Positions 1-8,045 are shown, counted from the first letter of the stretch. The stretch: 45,415 bases of DNA from Candidatus Fibrimonadaceae bacterium (GCA_031281265.1 JAITFO010000096.1:1-45415); one strand, 5' to 3'. Translations and numbers: made by a program. Notes: a model not told the origin generated them from the sequence alone.

Positions 1-21
1 CCCCATAATTTAGCTAAAAAC

Positions 22-129
22 TGTATATTTTTAAAGGAAAAATGCCCTGAAAAGACCTTGCACTCCAAGCTCCAAACCTTAGGGTGCAAGGTCTCCGATT
101 TTTAACAATTTTTCCTTTAGAAATATACA
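22..129. repeat. large imperfect inverted repeat (108 nt)
   Basis: The outer arms 22-43 and 108-129 are complementary over 22 nt with one mismatch. An inner stem of 11 perfect pairs joins 53-63 to 84-94, leaving a 20-nt apical loop. The element begins with TGTATATTT and ends with AAATATACA. It lies downstream of the minus-strand toxin gene and overlaps no plausible gene. It could be a MITE-like mobile repeat, a structured RNA or a bidirectional terminator. I see no second copy in this window. Confidence 0.6.
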
Positions 130-187
130 AAAAAATGACAAATGAAATTACGTTCGCACAAAAGTGCAAGTGAAATCCACGAGATTT

Positions 188-586
188 TTATATATCAACA
201 TTTTTCATATTTAAATATTCGGCTGGCGATATTATTGTATTTTCTTTGGGAAAATGTTTTTTATTACCAGTAATAAGGAACGAGTTTGTAGCTTTGGCTA
301 CATCGTAAAATTTTCGGTCGCTTTCATCTGGTAATATTATTTTGCTGGGTTCTACATTTATCAAATTTCCACATTCAAATAATCCATTCAAAAGAGGTTG
401 TTTATATTCCTGCTTGAAATTAAATTTGGGTCTGCTTAGAACGCTCTTGTATTCTTCACATATACTATTAGTGAAATAAATATTTGCTTCGCCGTATAAT
501 ACCAATTCTACAATTTTTGCAGAGTTTCCATTTAAGGACCATAATGCAGAGACCAAAATGTTTGTGTCAAGGACTAAATTATCCAT
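188..586 (-). CDS. PIN-domain toxin (VapC-like, COG1569 type)
   Basis: This 132-residue protein has the PIN-domain layout of a toxin-antitoxin ribonuclease. The N-terminus has the LDTNILVSAL motif with acidic D7, acidic candidates E44/E45 lie mid-chain, and D90 and D95 lie in the third acidic cluster. The segment LITGNKKHFP is typical of the family annotated as putative PIN-family TA toxin component. Family members cleave RNA with a Mg-bound acidic centre. The start overlaps the end of the upstream antitoxin gene by 8 nt, indicating translational coupling. The substrate cannot be inferred. The nearest alternative is a solitary PIN protein, but the adjacent small gene argues for a TA pair. Confidence 0.85.
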   Translation of the reverse strand: MDNLVLDTNILVSALWSLNGNSAKIVELVLYGEANIYFTNSICEEYKSVLSRPKFNFKQEYKQPLLNGLFECGNLINVEPSKIILPDESDRKFYDVAKATNSFLITGNKKHFPKENTIISPAEYLNMKNVDI

Positions 587-857
587 TTAATCTTGTTGCT
601 TGGATTTCGTTTTCTATTTCTTCATCTGATAGGAAGCCTCTTGCTTCGGCTTCTGAACGCATTTCGTTTAATGCTATCAATGCTTTTAGCCTATTTATAA
701 ATTTAACGGTTTTATCAAATCCGCTTTTGACTTTTGGAATTTTGAACATAATAGCCATTGGTTCGCCATCGTTCATAATGGCAAGTTCGTTTTCTAGTTC
801 CAATTTGTTCAAGACAAACGGAATTTCAGTTAGCTGTTGCGTTGCTATTGCATTCAT
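579..857 (-). CDS. probable antitoxin partner of the PIN toxin
   Basis: This 92-residue, charged, helix-rich protein lies directly upstream of and overlaps the PIN toxin gene, the usual antitoxin position. The middle stretch LAIMNDGEPMAIMFKIPKV resembles the beta-turn region of Phd/YefM-type antitoxins, but the similarity is weak. The acidic C-terminus (LSDEEIENEI) would suit toxin binding. No Shine-Dalgarno site lies at useful spacing. A TATATT -10 box ends 6 nt before the ATG, so the mRNA may be leaderless and the pair may have its own promoter just after modC. The antitoxin role rests mainly on context. Confidence 0.7.
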   Translation of the reverse strand: MNAIATQQLTEIPFVLNKLELENELAIMNDGEPMAIMFKIPKVKSGFDKTVKFINRLKALIALNEMRSEAEARGFLSDEEIENEIQATRLNG

Positions 858-863
858 ATTTGA

Positions 864-874
864 AATATAGAAAA
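864..874 (-). promoter_or_regulatory. -10 promoter element for the TA pair
   Basis: On the minus strand this reads TTTTCTATATT, ending 6 nt before the ATG at 857. It matches the -10 motif recurring through the window. The predicted transcription start would coincide with the start codon. Confidence 0.55.
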
Positions 875-881
875 TTTACTC

Positions 882-1916
882 CTACCTCAAAAACAAAATA
901 TGCTCACGCAAAAGAGCAAGTTCCTGCGGAAGATTTCGCAGAGTGGCGCGGTCTTTTTTGGGCATTTCCCAGCGAATGGGCGGCAGATTTGTTCCCTGTT
1001 TTCGCACCATAAGAATATTTGTGAAAGTGTCTTCAATTTCATTCACTATCTCAAACGGAAATGCGGCGGCAATATCGGCTTTGTTTGCAGCAGAAGCAGG
1101 AACAATGTAATTTGCCCGAATACCTACATATTGCACATCGTTTTGCGCTATGTCAAGTTCTACTCCCCAATCCGGTACGGAAATCTGAGTTCCTTTGGAT
1201 ATTGCCTTGACGATATTTTTGCAACCCGTGAGCCTTGCCGCTTGAACACTTGCAGGATTTTTGAACAAGGCTTTCTTTTCGGAAATGGGTTCATTTTTGC
1301 CGCAATTCATAACGGCTATATTGTCGCTGAGCCTATATACTTCGTCTCGGTTGTGAGATACATATAAAACCGGATTTGGGAAACTCTTTAGCAATGTGGC
1401 AAGCTCCATTTCCAATTCTGAGCGCAAATGGCTGTCCAAAGCGGCAAAGGGTTCGTCTAGCATTAGAATATCCGGCGAGCCTACGAGAATACGAGCTATG
1501 GCGCAACGTTGCTTTTCGCCGCCGGAGAGTTGGTGTGGGTATTTGTTTAGATGGGCGTGTATGTGGAATGTTTCCGCAAATTCCGCAGCTTGTTTCTCGC
1601 GATCGGTTTTGTTTTTTATTCCGGTCATTATATTTTGCAGCACAGTCATATTCGGGAACAAGGCGTAATCTTGAAACAGAAAACCTGTGTTGCGTTTTTG
1701 TGGAGGCAAATTAATTTTCTTTTCAGAATCAAATAGCACCCTTCCGTTCAGTTCAATGTGCCCGCTGTCCGGTTTTGAAATACCGGCTATGCAGCGAAGT
1801 GTCATACTCTTGCCGCTGCCCGATGCACCCATAAGAGCGGTTACGCCGCGCTTCGCTTCTATATCCACATTCAAGGCAAAACCGCTAAGATTTTTTATGA
1901 TATTGCAAACGAGCAT
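882..1916 (-). CDS. modC: molybdate ABC transporter ATPase ModC
   Basis: This 344-residue ATPase energises molybdate import. Walker A GASGSGKS is at residues 30-37, the Q-loop (FLFQDYALF) near 79-87, signature LSGGEKQR at 130-137, and Walker B ILMLDEP at 150-156. The C-terminal ~60 residues would correspond to the TOBE/Mop region that binds oxyanion in ModC proteins. The gene starts 2 nt after the modB stop, so the two are translationally coupled. It is the last gene of the porin-modABC operon. Other oxyanion or sulfate ABC ATPases look similar, but the neighbouring ModA and ModB settle the call. Confidence 0.92.
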   Translation of the reverse strand: MLVCNIIKNLSGFALNVDIEAKRGVTALMGASGSGKSMTLRCIAGISKPDSGHIELNGRVLFDSEKKINLPPQKRNTGFLFQDYALFPNMTVLQNIMTGIKNKTDREKQAAEFAETFHIHAHLNKYPHQLSGGEKQRCAIARILVGSPDILMLDEPFAALDSHLRSELEMELATLLKSFPNPVLYVSHNRDEVYRLSDNIAVMNCGKNEPISEKKALFKNPASVQAARLTGCKNIVKAISKGTQISVPDWGVELDIAQNDVQYVGIRANYIVPASAANKADIAAAFPFEIVNEIEDTFTNILMVRKQGTNLPPIRWEMPKKDRATLRNLPQELALLREHILFLR

Positions 1917-1918
1917 CG

Positions 1919-2581
1919 CTATACCCTAACTTTGGGTTTGTTGAATATTTCTATTAATACCATAAACACAAACGCAATTGCAAGATTTATCATTGTCCAA
2001 TAAAATGCCATATCGTTTTGGTTGATTTGCCAAAAATACGCAACGGATGTGGAAACGGTGGCGGTTCTGCCCGCGATATAACCGCAAACCATGCTGGTTG
2101 CTCCATATTCGCCAATCCCGCGCGCAAATGCTAACACCGTTCCGGCAATAATCCCGTGTTTGCAGTTAGGTAAAAGTATTCTAAAGAATATATATTTTTC
2201 GGATAGTCCAAGTGTTCGCCCTGCGTCTAGCAAATTTTGGTCAAAGCCTTCAAACGCACCACGTGCCGTGCGATATATAAATGGAAATGATATAATAATA
2301 ACTGCTATCACCGCCGCTTGCCAACGCATTGTGATGATTATGTCGAACCATTCAAGAAGTCTTGAACCTGCCAGGCTACTTGGAGACAGGCTAACAAGTA
2401 TAAAATAGCCGACAACGGTAGGTGGCAAAACGAGCGGGATAGCAAATATTGTATCGCATACGCTCTTGAACATTTGCGGCATACGCAAAATAGCATAAGC
2501 CGCAAAAATCCCAAGAACAAATGCAATGGAAACTGCAATTACAGTAATTCTTAGAGAGTTAAATAACGGAAATAAATCCAT
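1919..2581 (-). CDS. modB: molybdate ABC transporter permease ModB
   Basis: This 220-residue inner-membrane permease has about five hydrophobic segments and the cytoplasmic EAA-loop motif RGIGEYGATSMVCGYIAGRT that docks on the ATPase. Length and composition match ModB/CysW-type permeases of the molybdate system. Its ATG overlaps the modA stop codon (TAATG), and modC begins 2 nt after its own stop, so modABC is one translation-coupled unit. Confidence 0.92.
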   Translation of the reverse strand: MDLFPLFNSLRITVIAVSIAFVLGIFAAYAILRMPQMFKSVCDTIFAIPLVLPPTVVGYFILVSLSPSSLAGSRLLEWFDIIITMRWQAAVIAVIIISFPFIYRTARGAFEGFDQNLLDAGRTLGLSEKYIFFRILLPNCKHGIIAGTVLAFARGIGEYGATSMVCGYIAGRTATVSTSVAYFWQINQNDMAFYWTMINLAIAFVFMVLIEIFNKPKVRV

Positions 2582-3372
2582 TATTTAACTACCTCAAAAC
2601 CTATCTTTTTAAACACAGCCGTGGCTTTTGGCGTACTTAAAAAGTCTAGGAACGCTTTTGCTTCCTGTGAACGTGCTGATTTTTTCAGCACTGCCGCAGG
2701 GTACACAGTAGGTTTATGGCTCCCTTTTGGTGCCTGAGTCACAACTTTCACATTCTTTGCTGTTGCCGCATCGGTTAAATAAACCACACCAGCATCAACA
2801 CTACCGCTTTCCACTTGAGACAGCACCTCTTTTACATTGGTGCCCAAAGAAGCTTTGGCGGTAATTTTATCCCACCCGTTCAGAAATTTGAATATTTCTT
2901 CGGTGTATTGCCCAACAGGTACGCTGGAATTTCCTATTGCAATCAGTGACACTTTGTCGCCAAGGCAGTCCTCAAAAGACTTGATGTTTTTTTTGCTGTT
3001 TTTTGGCACAATCAACACCACCTGATTTACAAGCAAATCCTTGCGAGTTGTAGAGTCTACGTAAGCCGCTGCTATCGCGTCCATCTGTTTTTGCCCTGCG
3101 GATAAAAACAAATCCGCTTCGGCTCCGTTCTCTATTTGCGTTTGCAGTTTGCCACTTGAGTCAAAATTAAAAGTAAGCGTTGCTTCCGGCACAGCTGCCT
3201 TGTATAAGGTTGCAATCTCGTTCAACGCTTCCGTTAAACTAGCAGCAGCAAAAACGTTCAGCGTAAATGGCTCTTTGCTTTTTTTCGCCTCGCCTGCACC
3301 CATAGCAAAAGTTGCAAGAGCAAGAACAGCTGTCAAAAACAGCTTCACAAAATTAACACGATTCTTTGTCAT
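2581..3372 (-). CDS. modA: periplasmic molybdate-binding protein ModA
   Basis: This 263-residue binding protein has an N-terminal signal peptide (hydrophobic core about residues 8-25, cleavage probably near AMGAGEA). The mature part begins with the ModA-type strand LNVFAAASLTEALNEIA and contains FNFDSSGKLQTQIENGAEAD, where the serine and nearby residues bind molybdate or tungstate in the family. A good ribosome site (AGGAGA) precedes the ATG. It is second in the operon, 9 nt after the porin gene, and supplies Mo for the FeMo-cofactor made by the nearby nif operon. Confidence 0.93.
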   Translation of the reverse strand: MTKNRVNFVKLFLTAVLALATFAMGAGEAKKSKEPFTLNVFAAASLTEALNEIATLYKAAVPEATLTFNFDSSGKLQTQIENGAEADLFLSAGQKQMDAIAAAYVDSTTRKDLLVNQVVLIVPKNSKKNIKSFEDCLGDKVSLIAIGNSSVPVGQYTEEIFKFLNGWDKITAKASLGTNVKEVLSQVESGSVDAGVVYLTDAATAKNVKVVTQAPKGSHKPTVYPAAVLKKSARSQEAKAFLDFLSTPKATAVFKKIGFEVVK

Positions 3373-3381
3373 AATTCTCTC

Positions 3382-4782
3382 CTACTTAAATGCGTAATTG
3401 AACACTAATTCATAACGGTTCATCTTGCCACTATCTGTTGTACGTACGTCTGCTTTAGTAGTAGCATAGCGAGTTAATAAATTAGCATATTCAAAAGCTA
3501 TATATGCGGCATCGTCCACAAAGTATCTCAAATTTGAGAATATCACCTGATTTTTAACGCGCCCATCGGCAAGTTCTCTACTTTTGCAAATAGCTTCAAC
3601 TCCGTAGCCGCCCACAAGGGCAAAATTGGCAGGAAGTTTTATATTTGCAGCACCCCAGCCACCGGTGGACTGCACACCAGCTTTGGATGCCCTTTTGCTA
3701 ACAGCGTTGCTTTGCTGAATGGTTCCCGCACTATAAGACCAAAGATCTTGCCCGTAGAAAAATTCACCAGAGAGATTGACTATGCTGATTACAGGCAAGG
3801 ATAAGCTCGCAACGTAAGACCAGGAAGTTGGCGGTTTGTTATAAGTAAAATTAGTATCCTTACCATCCTTTCTTGCTACTCCGGCTGAATCGTTTGCAGC
3901 AACTTCTCTTGAAGCGTAATGGCCGCCGAGGGTAAGTTCTACATTCTGTTTTGCGCCAGCCCAAGAAGCGGGGACTTTTCCCTTTAGAGAATATTGAAAA
4001 GCCGGATATTGGGGAGAAGTGTATGTAGATTTTTTAGCAGTGTCTGCTTTGCTTGAAATTGTATAAGCGCTTACATCTCTGTTATCCGTTACGGCAGCGG
4101 CTATTTCAACCGGGCCTAAGGCTTGTGTTGCGCGAATCATAGGGCGGCGCGTACCTAAAGAACCTTGACCTTGCAAAGTGCCTTGGTTAACCGAGGGAGC
4201 GGTCAACGAACCGATCAAATCACTGGTTTGTCCCAATAACAGGCTTAAACCTATGTCGTTGAATTTCACCTGACCAAAAGCCTGCCTTATGCGAAGGCTG
4301 CCAACTCCGTTGTTGTTGCGGTTGTTGTCATTCGACCAATCAACTTCAAATTTTCCAAGGACTTCTGGACCGCCTTCTTTTGGTTCTCCAGACACATTGA
4401 TGCCAATTCTCGTTTGATTCACATTGAGTGCTATACGGCTTTCGCCATCTTCAGATTTTTTGGGAAGCCAAATTGACCAAGCTCTGTTTTCATTTGCGCC
4501 ACCTTCAATTATTGTGTTGAGCTGGAAGAATCCATATAGAGAAATTTTCATAGGAGCGGCTTTAGCTGCCAGTTTCGTTTCTGGTTCCGGTTTGGTTGCA
4601 ACCGGAGCGGGTTCTGTCACAACAACTTGTGCTGGTGGGGCAACTACTGGCTCTGCAACGGGAGCTACTTCTGGTGCTGCCACTGGAGCAACTGGTGCAG
4701 GAGCAACTTGTGCCAATGCCATTGTGTTTGCAAAAAGCAAAACCGAAATGGGCAAGGCTACGAGTGAATTGAAAGGTCTCAT
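3382..4782 (-). CDS. outer-membrane porin-like protein heading the mod operon
   Basis: This 466-residue exported protein has a signal peptide (about 1-24, ending LAQV). A ~50-residue Ala/Pro/Val/Glu-rich linker follows, then a predicted beta-barrel of alternating polar and hydrophobic strands beginning MKISLYGFFQLNT. The last residues are VFNYAFK, with an aromatic residue next to last rather than terminal. It resembles trimeric-porin or OprP-like proteins in layout, but I cannot assign a family. It is first in the operon and shares a promoter with modABC, so an outer-membrane route for molybdate is a reasonable inference. The Pro-rich linker could span the periplasm or touch peptidoglycan. 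A strong ribosome site (AAGGAGGA) precedes the ATG. Confidence 0.8.
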   Translation of the reverse strand: MRPFNSLVALPISVLLFANTMALAQVAPAPVAPVAAPEVAPVAEPVVAPPAQVVVTEPAPVATKPEPETKLAAKAAPMKISLYGFFQLNTIIEGGANENRAWSIWLPKKSEDGESRIALNVNQTRIGINVSGEPKEGGPEVLGKFEVDWSNDNNRNNNGVGSLRIRQAFGQVKFNDIGLSLLLGQTSDLIGSLTAPSVNQGTLQGQGSLGTRRPMIRATQALGPVEIAAAVTDNRDVSAYTISSKADTAKKSTYTSPQYPAFQYSLKGKVPASWAGAKQNVELTLGGHYASREVAANDSAGVARKDGKDTNFTYNKPPTSWSYVASLSLPVISIVNLSGEFFYGQDLWSYSAGTIQQSNAVSKRASKAGVQSTGGWGAANIKLPANFALVGGYGVEAICKSRELADGRVKNQVIFSNLRYFVDDAAYIAFEYANLLTRYATTKADVRTTDSGKMNRYELVFNYAFK

Positions 4783-4812
4783 AAGATCCTCCTTGATAAA
4801 TAAAACCGATAA

Positions 4813-4841
4813 AATTTAGAAACAAAAAAATAGTCTGGCAA
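4813..4841 (-). promoter_or_regulatory. sigma70-type promoter of the porin-modABC operon
   Basis: On the minus strand a -35 box TTGCCA (4836-4841) is followed after 17 bp by a -10 box TAAATT (4813-4818), itself preceded by TTTC. A leader of about 25 nt with an AAGGAGGA ribosome site follows. I see no ModE-like palindrome and no molybdenum-cofactor riboswitch. Confidence 0.6.
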
Positions 4842-4867
4842 GGGGGAGGGGGAGTTATTTTTATAGT

Positions 4868-5415
4868 TCACTTTATACTGCTGCACAATGCAACAAGGTG
4901 TTTACTTAATACTGCTGCGAGCTTGTTTTTTGGTAATTTTGCGAGATTCCGAACTGTTGATATTGCAGTAGATGTGCTATATGTATCTGATAAGCTCCTT
5001 GACTTTCTTGTATATCTCTTGTACGGCTCCAATTCCTTCGCCAGTCGCAAACGCAATAACCTTGTCGCTTCGCAGAGAATAAACAGTCTGCACAGCAACC
5101 CGGTAGTTGTTTTTTTATATCGGTGTATATCTCGTCCTGGCATTCAGATGTATGCGACAACTGTAGTTTGAGGTTCTGCGCAGCGTCCCTTATCCAACGG
5201 ACTATCATTGACGAGGAACATTTCATAAACTTAGCGATTTTCCTAACGCCGATATTATTCAGGTAGAGATCCAATGCTCGGCATTTGTCGTGGTAAGAAA
5301 ATTTCCTAACCTTGTCGCTGAAGAATTGCTTGCAGGTGCTACATTGGTACCTTTGTACGCCTTTGTGTACGCCATTCTTCTTGAAACCCGTACTACCACA
5401 ATGTGTACATTCCAT
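4868..5415 (-). pseudogene. decayed IS1-family transposase
   Basis: The first frame starts at 5415 and encodes an InsA-like part: a zinc ribbon with Cys3, Cys6, Cys26 and Cys29 (CTHCGSTGF, QCSTCKQFF), then a helix-turn-helix region (NNIGVRKIAKFMKCSSS). The catalytic half opens with DEIYTDIKK. The recognisable continuation (NYRVAVQTVYSLRSDKVIAF, then ATGEGIGAVQEIYKKVKELI) lies in another frame after a run of seven A, and soon meets a stop. A slippery A-run is normal in IS1 elements, but a -1 shift here enters a frame unlike the family. The C-terminal part is missing or scrambled, and a 10-nt direct repeat (ATACTGCTGC, 4875 and 4909) marks the end. No clear terminal inverted repeats were found. 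It separates mod from the EAL gene. Confidence 0.8.
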
Positions 5416-5447
5416 AACTTTCTCTTATTCTAGGGTTTATAATGCAT

Positions 5448-5458
5448 AATATAGTAAA
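5448..5458 (-). promoter_or_regulatory. -10-like element upstream of the transposase remnant
   Basis: On the minus strand this reads TTTACTATATT, the same form seen before the genes at 21596 and 34515. It lies 32 nt upstream of the transposase start. Confidence 0.4.
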
Positions 5459-5471
5459 TATTGATTCAGAC

Positions 5472-5482
5472 TTTTCTATTTT
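5472..5482 (+). promoter_or_regulatory. -10 promoter element of the EAL gene
   Basis: TTTTCTATTTT is followed by a short leader with GAGGA and then ATG at 5499. The position argues that the upstream in-frame ATG at 5442 is not the start. Confidence 0.5.
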
Positions 5483-5498
5483 CTGCATAGAGGAAAAA

Positions 5499-6680
5499 AT
5501 GAATATCTCACCTGAAAAAGTTATTGCATATTTCCAGCCCATTCTTTCGGCGGATTCAAAAACGGTATATTCTTACGAAATTCTAGGGCGGTATATAGAT
5601 GATGATGGGAAAGTACACTCCTTAGGCCCATTTTTTAACGATATAAACACCACAAACGAAGAAGCATTGCAAGTGGATAGGCTTGTGAGACGATATGCCT
5701 TGAAAAAATATGCTGAAGAAAAACGCAGTGAGTATTTATTTATCAACATAAGGCTTGCTTGGCTTATGCCATTCACAGACAGGCCAGATTTAATGCTAAC
5801 TTTGAAATGGGCAGAGGAGTTTGGCATAGCCCTTGAAAAACTGGTTATAGAAATCACGGAAGAAGAATTTAATGCAAGCGATGCGTACATCCATGCTATA
5901 CTTCATTACAAAGGTGTTGGCTGCCGCATAGCGCTTGATGATTATGGAAAAAACGCAAGCAATATTGAGCGGCTGGCAGAGCTAAAACCAGACATCATAA
6001 AAATAGATATGGACTATATCCATAACAGTGAAAAATCTTACCATTACCGTGAATATCTGCGTTCCATTGCCGATTTTGCTGAGTCTGTTGGAATAGAAGT
6101 TCTGTACGAGGGCATAGAAACGCGAGAACAACTTGATATTTGCATGGCTTTAAAAGGCAGATTTTATCAGGGATTTTTAATTGCCCGCCCTCAAGCCTCA
6201 ATGAGCGATGCAGTTATAGACGAAGCTGTTTTTTCTGAATCAATTGAAAAATTATATACGGTTCTGCAAGATAAAATAGTTCAAACAGAGGCTCTGCGTA
6301 GGTCTTTAGATGCTCAAGTTGAGCATTTCTTGGCAGAAAACCCTTTTGATTCCGAGAAAAAAAATTACGACGAATATCTTACAAAACTCAGCCAGAGGCT
6401 GCAAAATGTACGGCTGGTTTATTTATGTGACAGCCGTGGTAACCAGCTTACCTCCAACATCGTACATCCAACCTATGCCACACCATACAATAACGAGCAC
6501 AAAAACAAAAGTTGGGTTTGGCGCGGATATTTTTACGAGGCTTTGAAATCTATTGCCATTGGTGAAAAAAGTCACCTATCGGATTCCTATCACGATTTTT
6601 CAACCAAAGACAAAGTTCGTACTTATTCATACTCAATAAGCAACGACTTTTTTTTATTCATCGATATCAACACCCCTTAG
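5499..6680 (+). CDS. EAL-domain c-di-GMP phosphodiesterase with C-terminal sensor-like domain
   Basis: This 393-residue cytoplasmic protein is predicted to hydrolyse cyclic di-GMP. Counting from the ATG at 5499, the metal and catalytic residues are visible: E27 in the EIL variant of the EAL motif, N83, E118 in IEITE, D147-D148 in DDYG, K168 in IKID, E204 in YEGIET and Q224 in YQGF. It is therefore probably active. Residues from about 300 form a separate domain (VRLVYLCDSRGNQLTSN onward) resembling the small sensor domain found after EAL in some spirochaete-like proteins. I chose 5499 over the in-frame ATG at 5442 because GAGGA sits 5 nt before it. It converges on the anfO-like gene with a 14-nt overlap. 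Confidence 0.87.
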   Translation: MNISPEKVIAYFQPILSADSKTVYSYEILGRYIDDDGKVHSLGPFFNDINTTNEEALQVDRLVRRYALKKYAEEKRSEYLFINIRLAWLMPFTDRPDLMLTLKWAEEFGIALEKLVIEITEEEFNASDAYIHAILHYKGVGCRIALDDYGKNASNIERLAELKPDIIKIDMDYIHNSEKSYHYREYLRSIADFAESVGIEVLYEGIETREQLDICMALKGRFYQGFLIARPQASMSDAVIDEAVFSESIEKLYTVLQDKIVQTEALRRSLDAQVEHFLAENPFDSEKKNYDEYLTKLSQRLQNVRLVYLCDSRGNQLTSNIVHPTYATPYNNEHKNKSWVWRGYFYEALKSIAIGEKSHLSDSYHDFSTKDKVRTYSYSISNDFFLFIDINTP

Positions 6681-7281
6681 TGATAACCGCTTTAACCACC
6701 CCATCTTTGTCGCTTGTAATTTGTATCTTGTACGCACCGCTGTTTTCTATCCACGGTGGAATGTGTTTGCAAACTAGGTGGAGTTCCATAAAAGGCGTGT
6801 TTTTTAAAAAGTCCATCATCGCCTTTTTACTGGTAACCTCTGGGCATTCTTTTTGCAAAGCTATCAAATCCAAAAAATAAACTCCGGGCGTTGATGTTTC
6901 AACTGGCTTTGCTTCCCTGATAATCGCTTCCTTTGCGGCAACGGCGGCATCTGCGTTGCATATCTCTTCCATTATGCCGTCAAAGGTTTCGCCACCTATT
7001 TTGCCTATTTCAAAAATATGAAACCCCACTCGGTCAAATACCGAAAATGGAATACCCACTAACGGGCCACCCGCTAACACTTCGCAGCCCTCGACGAGAG
7101 GCAAAAGTGCCTCGGTGATTTTCCGCGTTGTGGCAGGCACAGACGGAACTATTTTTTCAAAGCTGGTTTCGCTTGTTTTTTCCCAGCCCATTTTGCCGCG
7201 CTCATATATCAAGAAGCGGTCAGCTTCAAAAAAGTCGCACAGCCTTGAATCTGCATTTGTGAATACAGCTATTTTTTTCAT
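6667..7281 (-). CDS. anfO: AnfO-family nitrogenase accessory protein
   Basis: This 204-residue protein resembles AnfO, named from the Fe-only nitrogenase cluster of Azotobacter vinelandii. Visible signatures are the N-terminal MKKIAVFTNADSRLCDFFEA strand, the central CEVLAGGPLVGIPFSVFDRV segment, and the C-terminal TSKKAMMDFLKNTPFMELHL followed by CKHIPPWIE. The biochemical role is uncertain; related folds bind nitrogenase cofactor or apo-enzyme. It is the last gene of the nif operon and overlaps the nifV(alpha) stop by 4 nt (ATGA), with GGAGG upstream. The enzyme encoded here is the Mo type, so the anf name reflects homology, not metal use. Confidence 0.82.
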   Translation of the reverse strand: MKKIAVFTNADSRLCDFFEADRFLIYERGKMGWEKTSETSFEKIVPSVPATTRKITEALLPLVEGCEVLAGGPLVGIPFSVFDRVGFHIFEIGKIGGETFDGIMEEICNADAAVAAKEAIIREAKPVETSTPGVYFLDLIALQKECPEVTSKKAMMDFLKNTPFMELHLVCKHIPPWIENSGAYKIQITSDKDGVVKAVITKGC

Positions 7282-8045
7282 AACAACCTCCTTATGTCTG
7301 TTTGTAGTTTCTTTGCCGCAGAAGCGGTGATGCCCCAGTCAAAAATTGATGAACTCGCATAAACCAGTTGGGCTAAGTCGCAATTTCCGGCTCGCTCGCC
7401 AATGCCGTTTATAGTCACATCGGCGTAAAGGCAGCCAGCTTTTGCCGCTTCAATTGTGTTTGCCACCGCCATTCCCAAATCGTTGTGGGCGTGAATTCCA
7501 AGCTCTGCCTTGCCTTCCAGTTTTTCTGAAAAATCTTCCAGCGTTCTTCGGCAAAGGCTTGGCGATGCTGTGCCTGTTGTGTCTGCAAAGCGAATTCGTG
7601 TTACGCCAAAATCCAATAGGATTTTGGCAATGGTTGTTATGAGTTCCATTTTTGAATTAAACGCATTTATAAATCCCACCGAAGCGGAAATGCCGCTTTT
7701 GTTGATTAAATTCAAGCAAACTTGCAACTGGTCTATAACCCAGTCTTTGTTAAGTGGCACGCCCATATGAATTATATCCGGTCGCGTTTCAATTGCTAGT
7801 TCAATATCAGAAGGCACAAGCCTAGACCACACCGATATCACAGCGTTCTTTCGGTTTTCTATAATCTTTATAACGTCTTCTTTTTCCTGCTTGGACATCG
7901 CTGGAAAGCCGGCTTCAATTTGATGTACACCATATAAATCCAGCAGTGCGGCTATTTTTATTTTTTGTTCAGAGGTAAAATATAATCCCGGACTTTGTTC
8001 CCCGTCTCTTAACGTGCTGTCTAAAAGGTATCTACGTTGCTTCAT
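7278..8045 (-). CDS. nifV-alpha: homocitrate synthase, N-terminal catalytic part (NifV-alpha)
   Basis: This 255-residue protein is the TIM-barrel half of homocitrate synthase, which condenses acetyl-CoA with 2-oxoglutarate to give the organic ligand of FeMo-cofactor. The active-site motif DSTLRDGEQ (residues 9-17, with R13 and D14) and the metal-binding HAHNDLG are present, as is the GIGERAGNCDLAQLV segment. A full-length NifV is about 370-400 residues; the C-terminal portion is encoded separately just upstream. The naming follows C. pasteurianum, where omega (C-terminal part) precedes alpha (N-terminal part). The start overlaps the omega stop by 4 nt (ATGA), and AGGAAG lies between the palindrome and the ATG. 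Confidence 0.9.
   Translation of the reverse strand: MKQRRYLLDSTLRDGEQSPGLYFTSEQKIKIAALLDLYGVHQIEAGFPAMSKQEKEDVIKIIENRKNAVISVWSRLVPSDIELAIETRPDIIHMGVPLNKDWVIDQLQVCLNLINKSGISASVGFINAFNSKMELITTIAKILLDFGVTRIRFADTTGTASPSLCRRTLEDFSEKLEGKAELGIHAHNDLGMAVANTIEAAKAGCLYADVTINGIGERAGNCDLAQLVYASSSIFDWGITASAAKKLQTDIRRLL

Noticed and set aside
5442-5498. Upstream ATG of the EAL gene.
   Set aside because: The extra 19 residues precede the domain and span a predicted promoter box. The ATG at 5499 has GAGGA in place.
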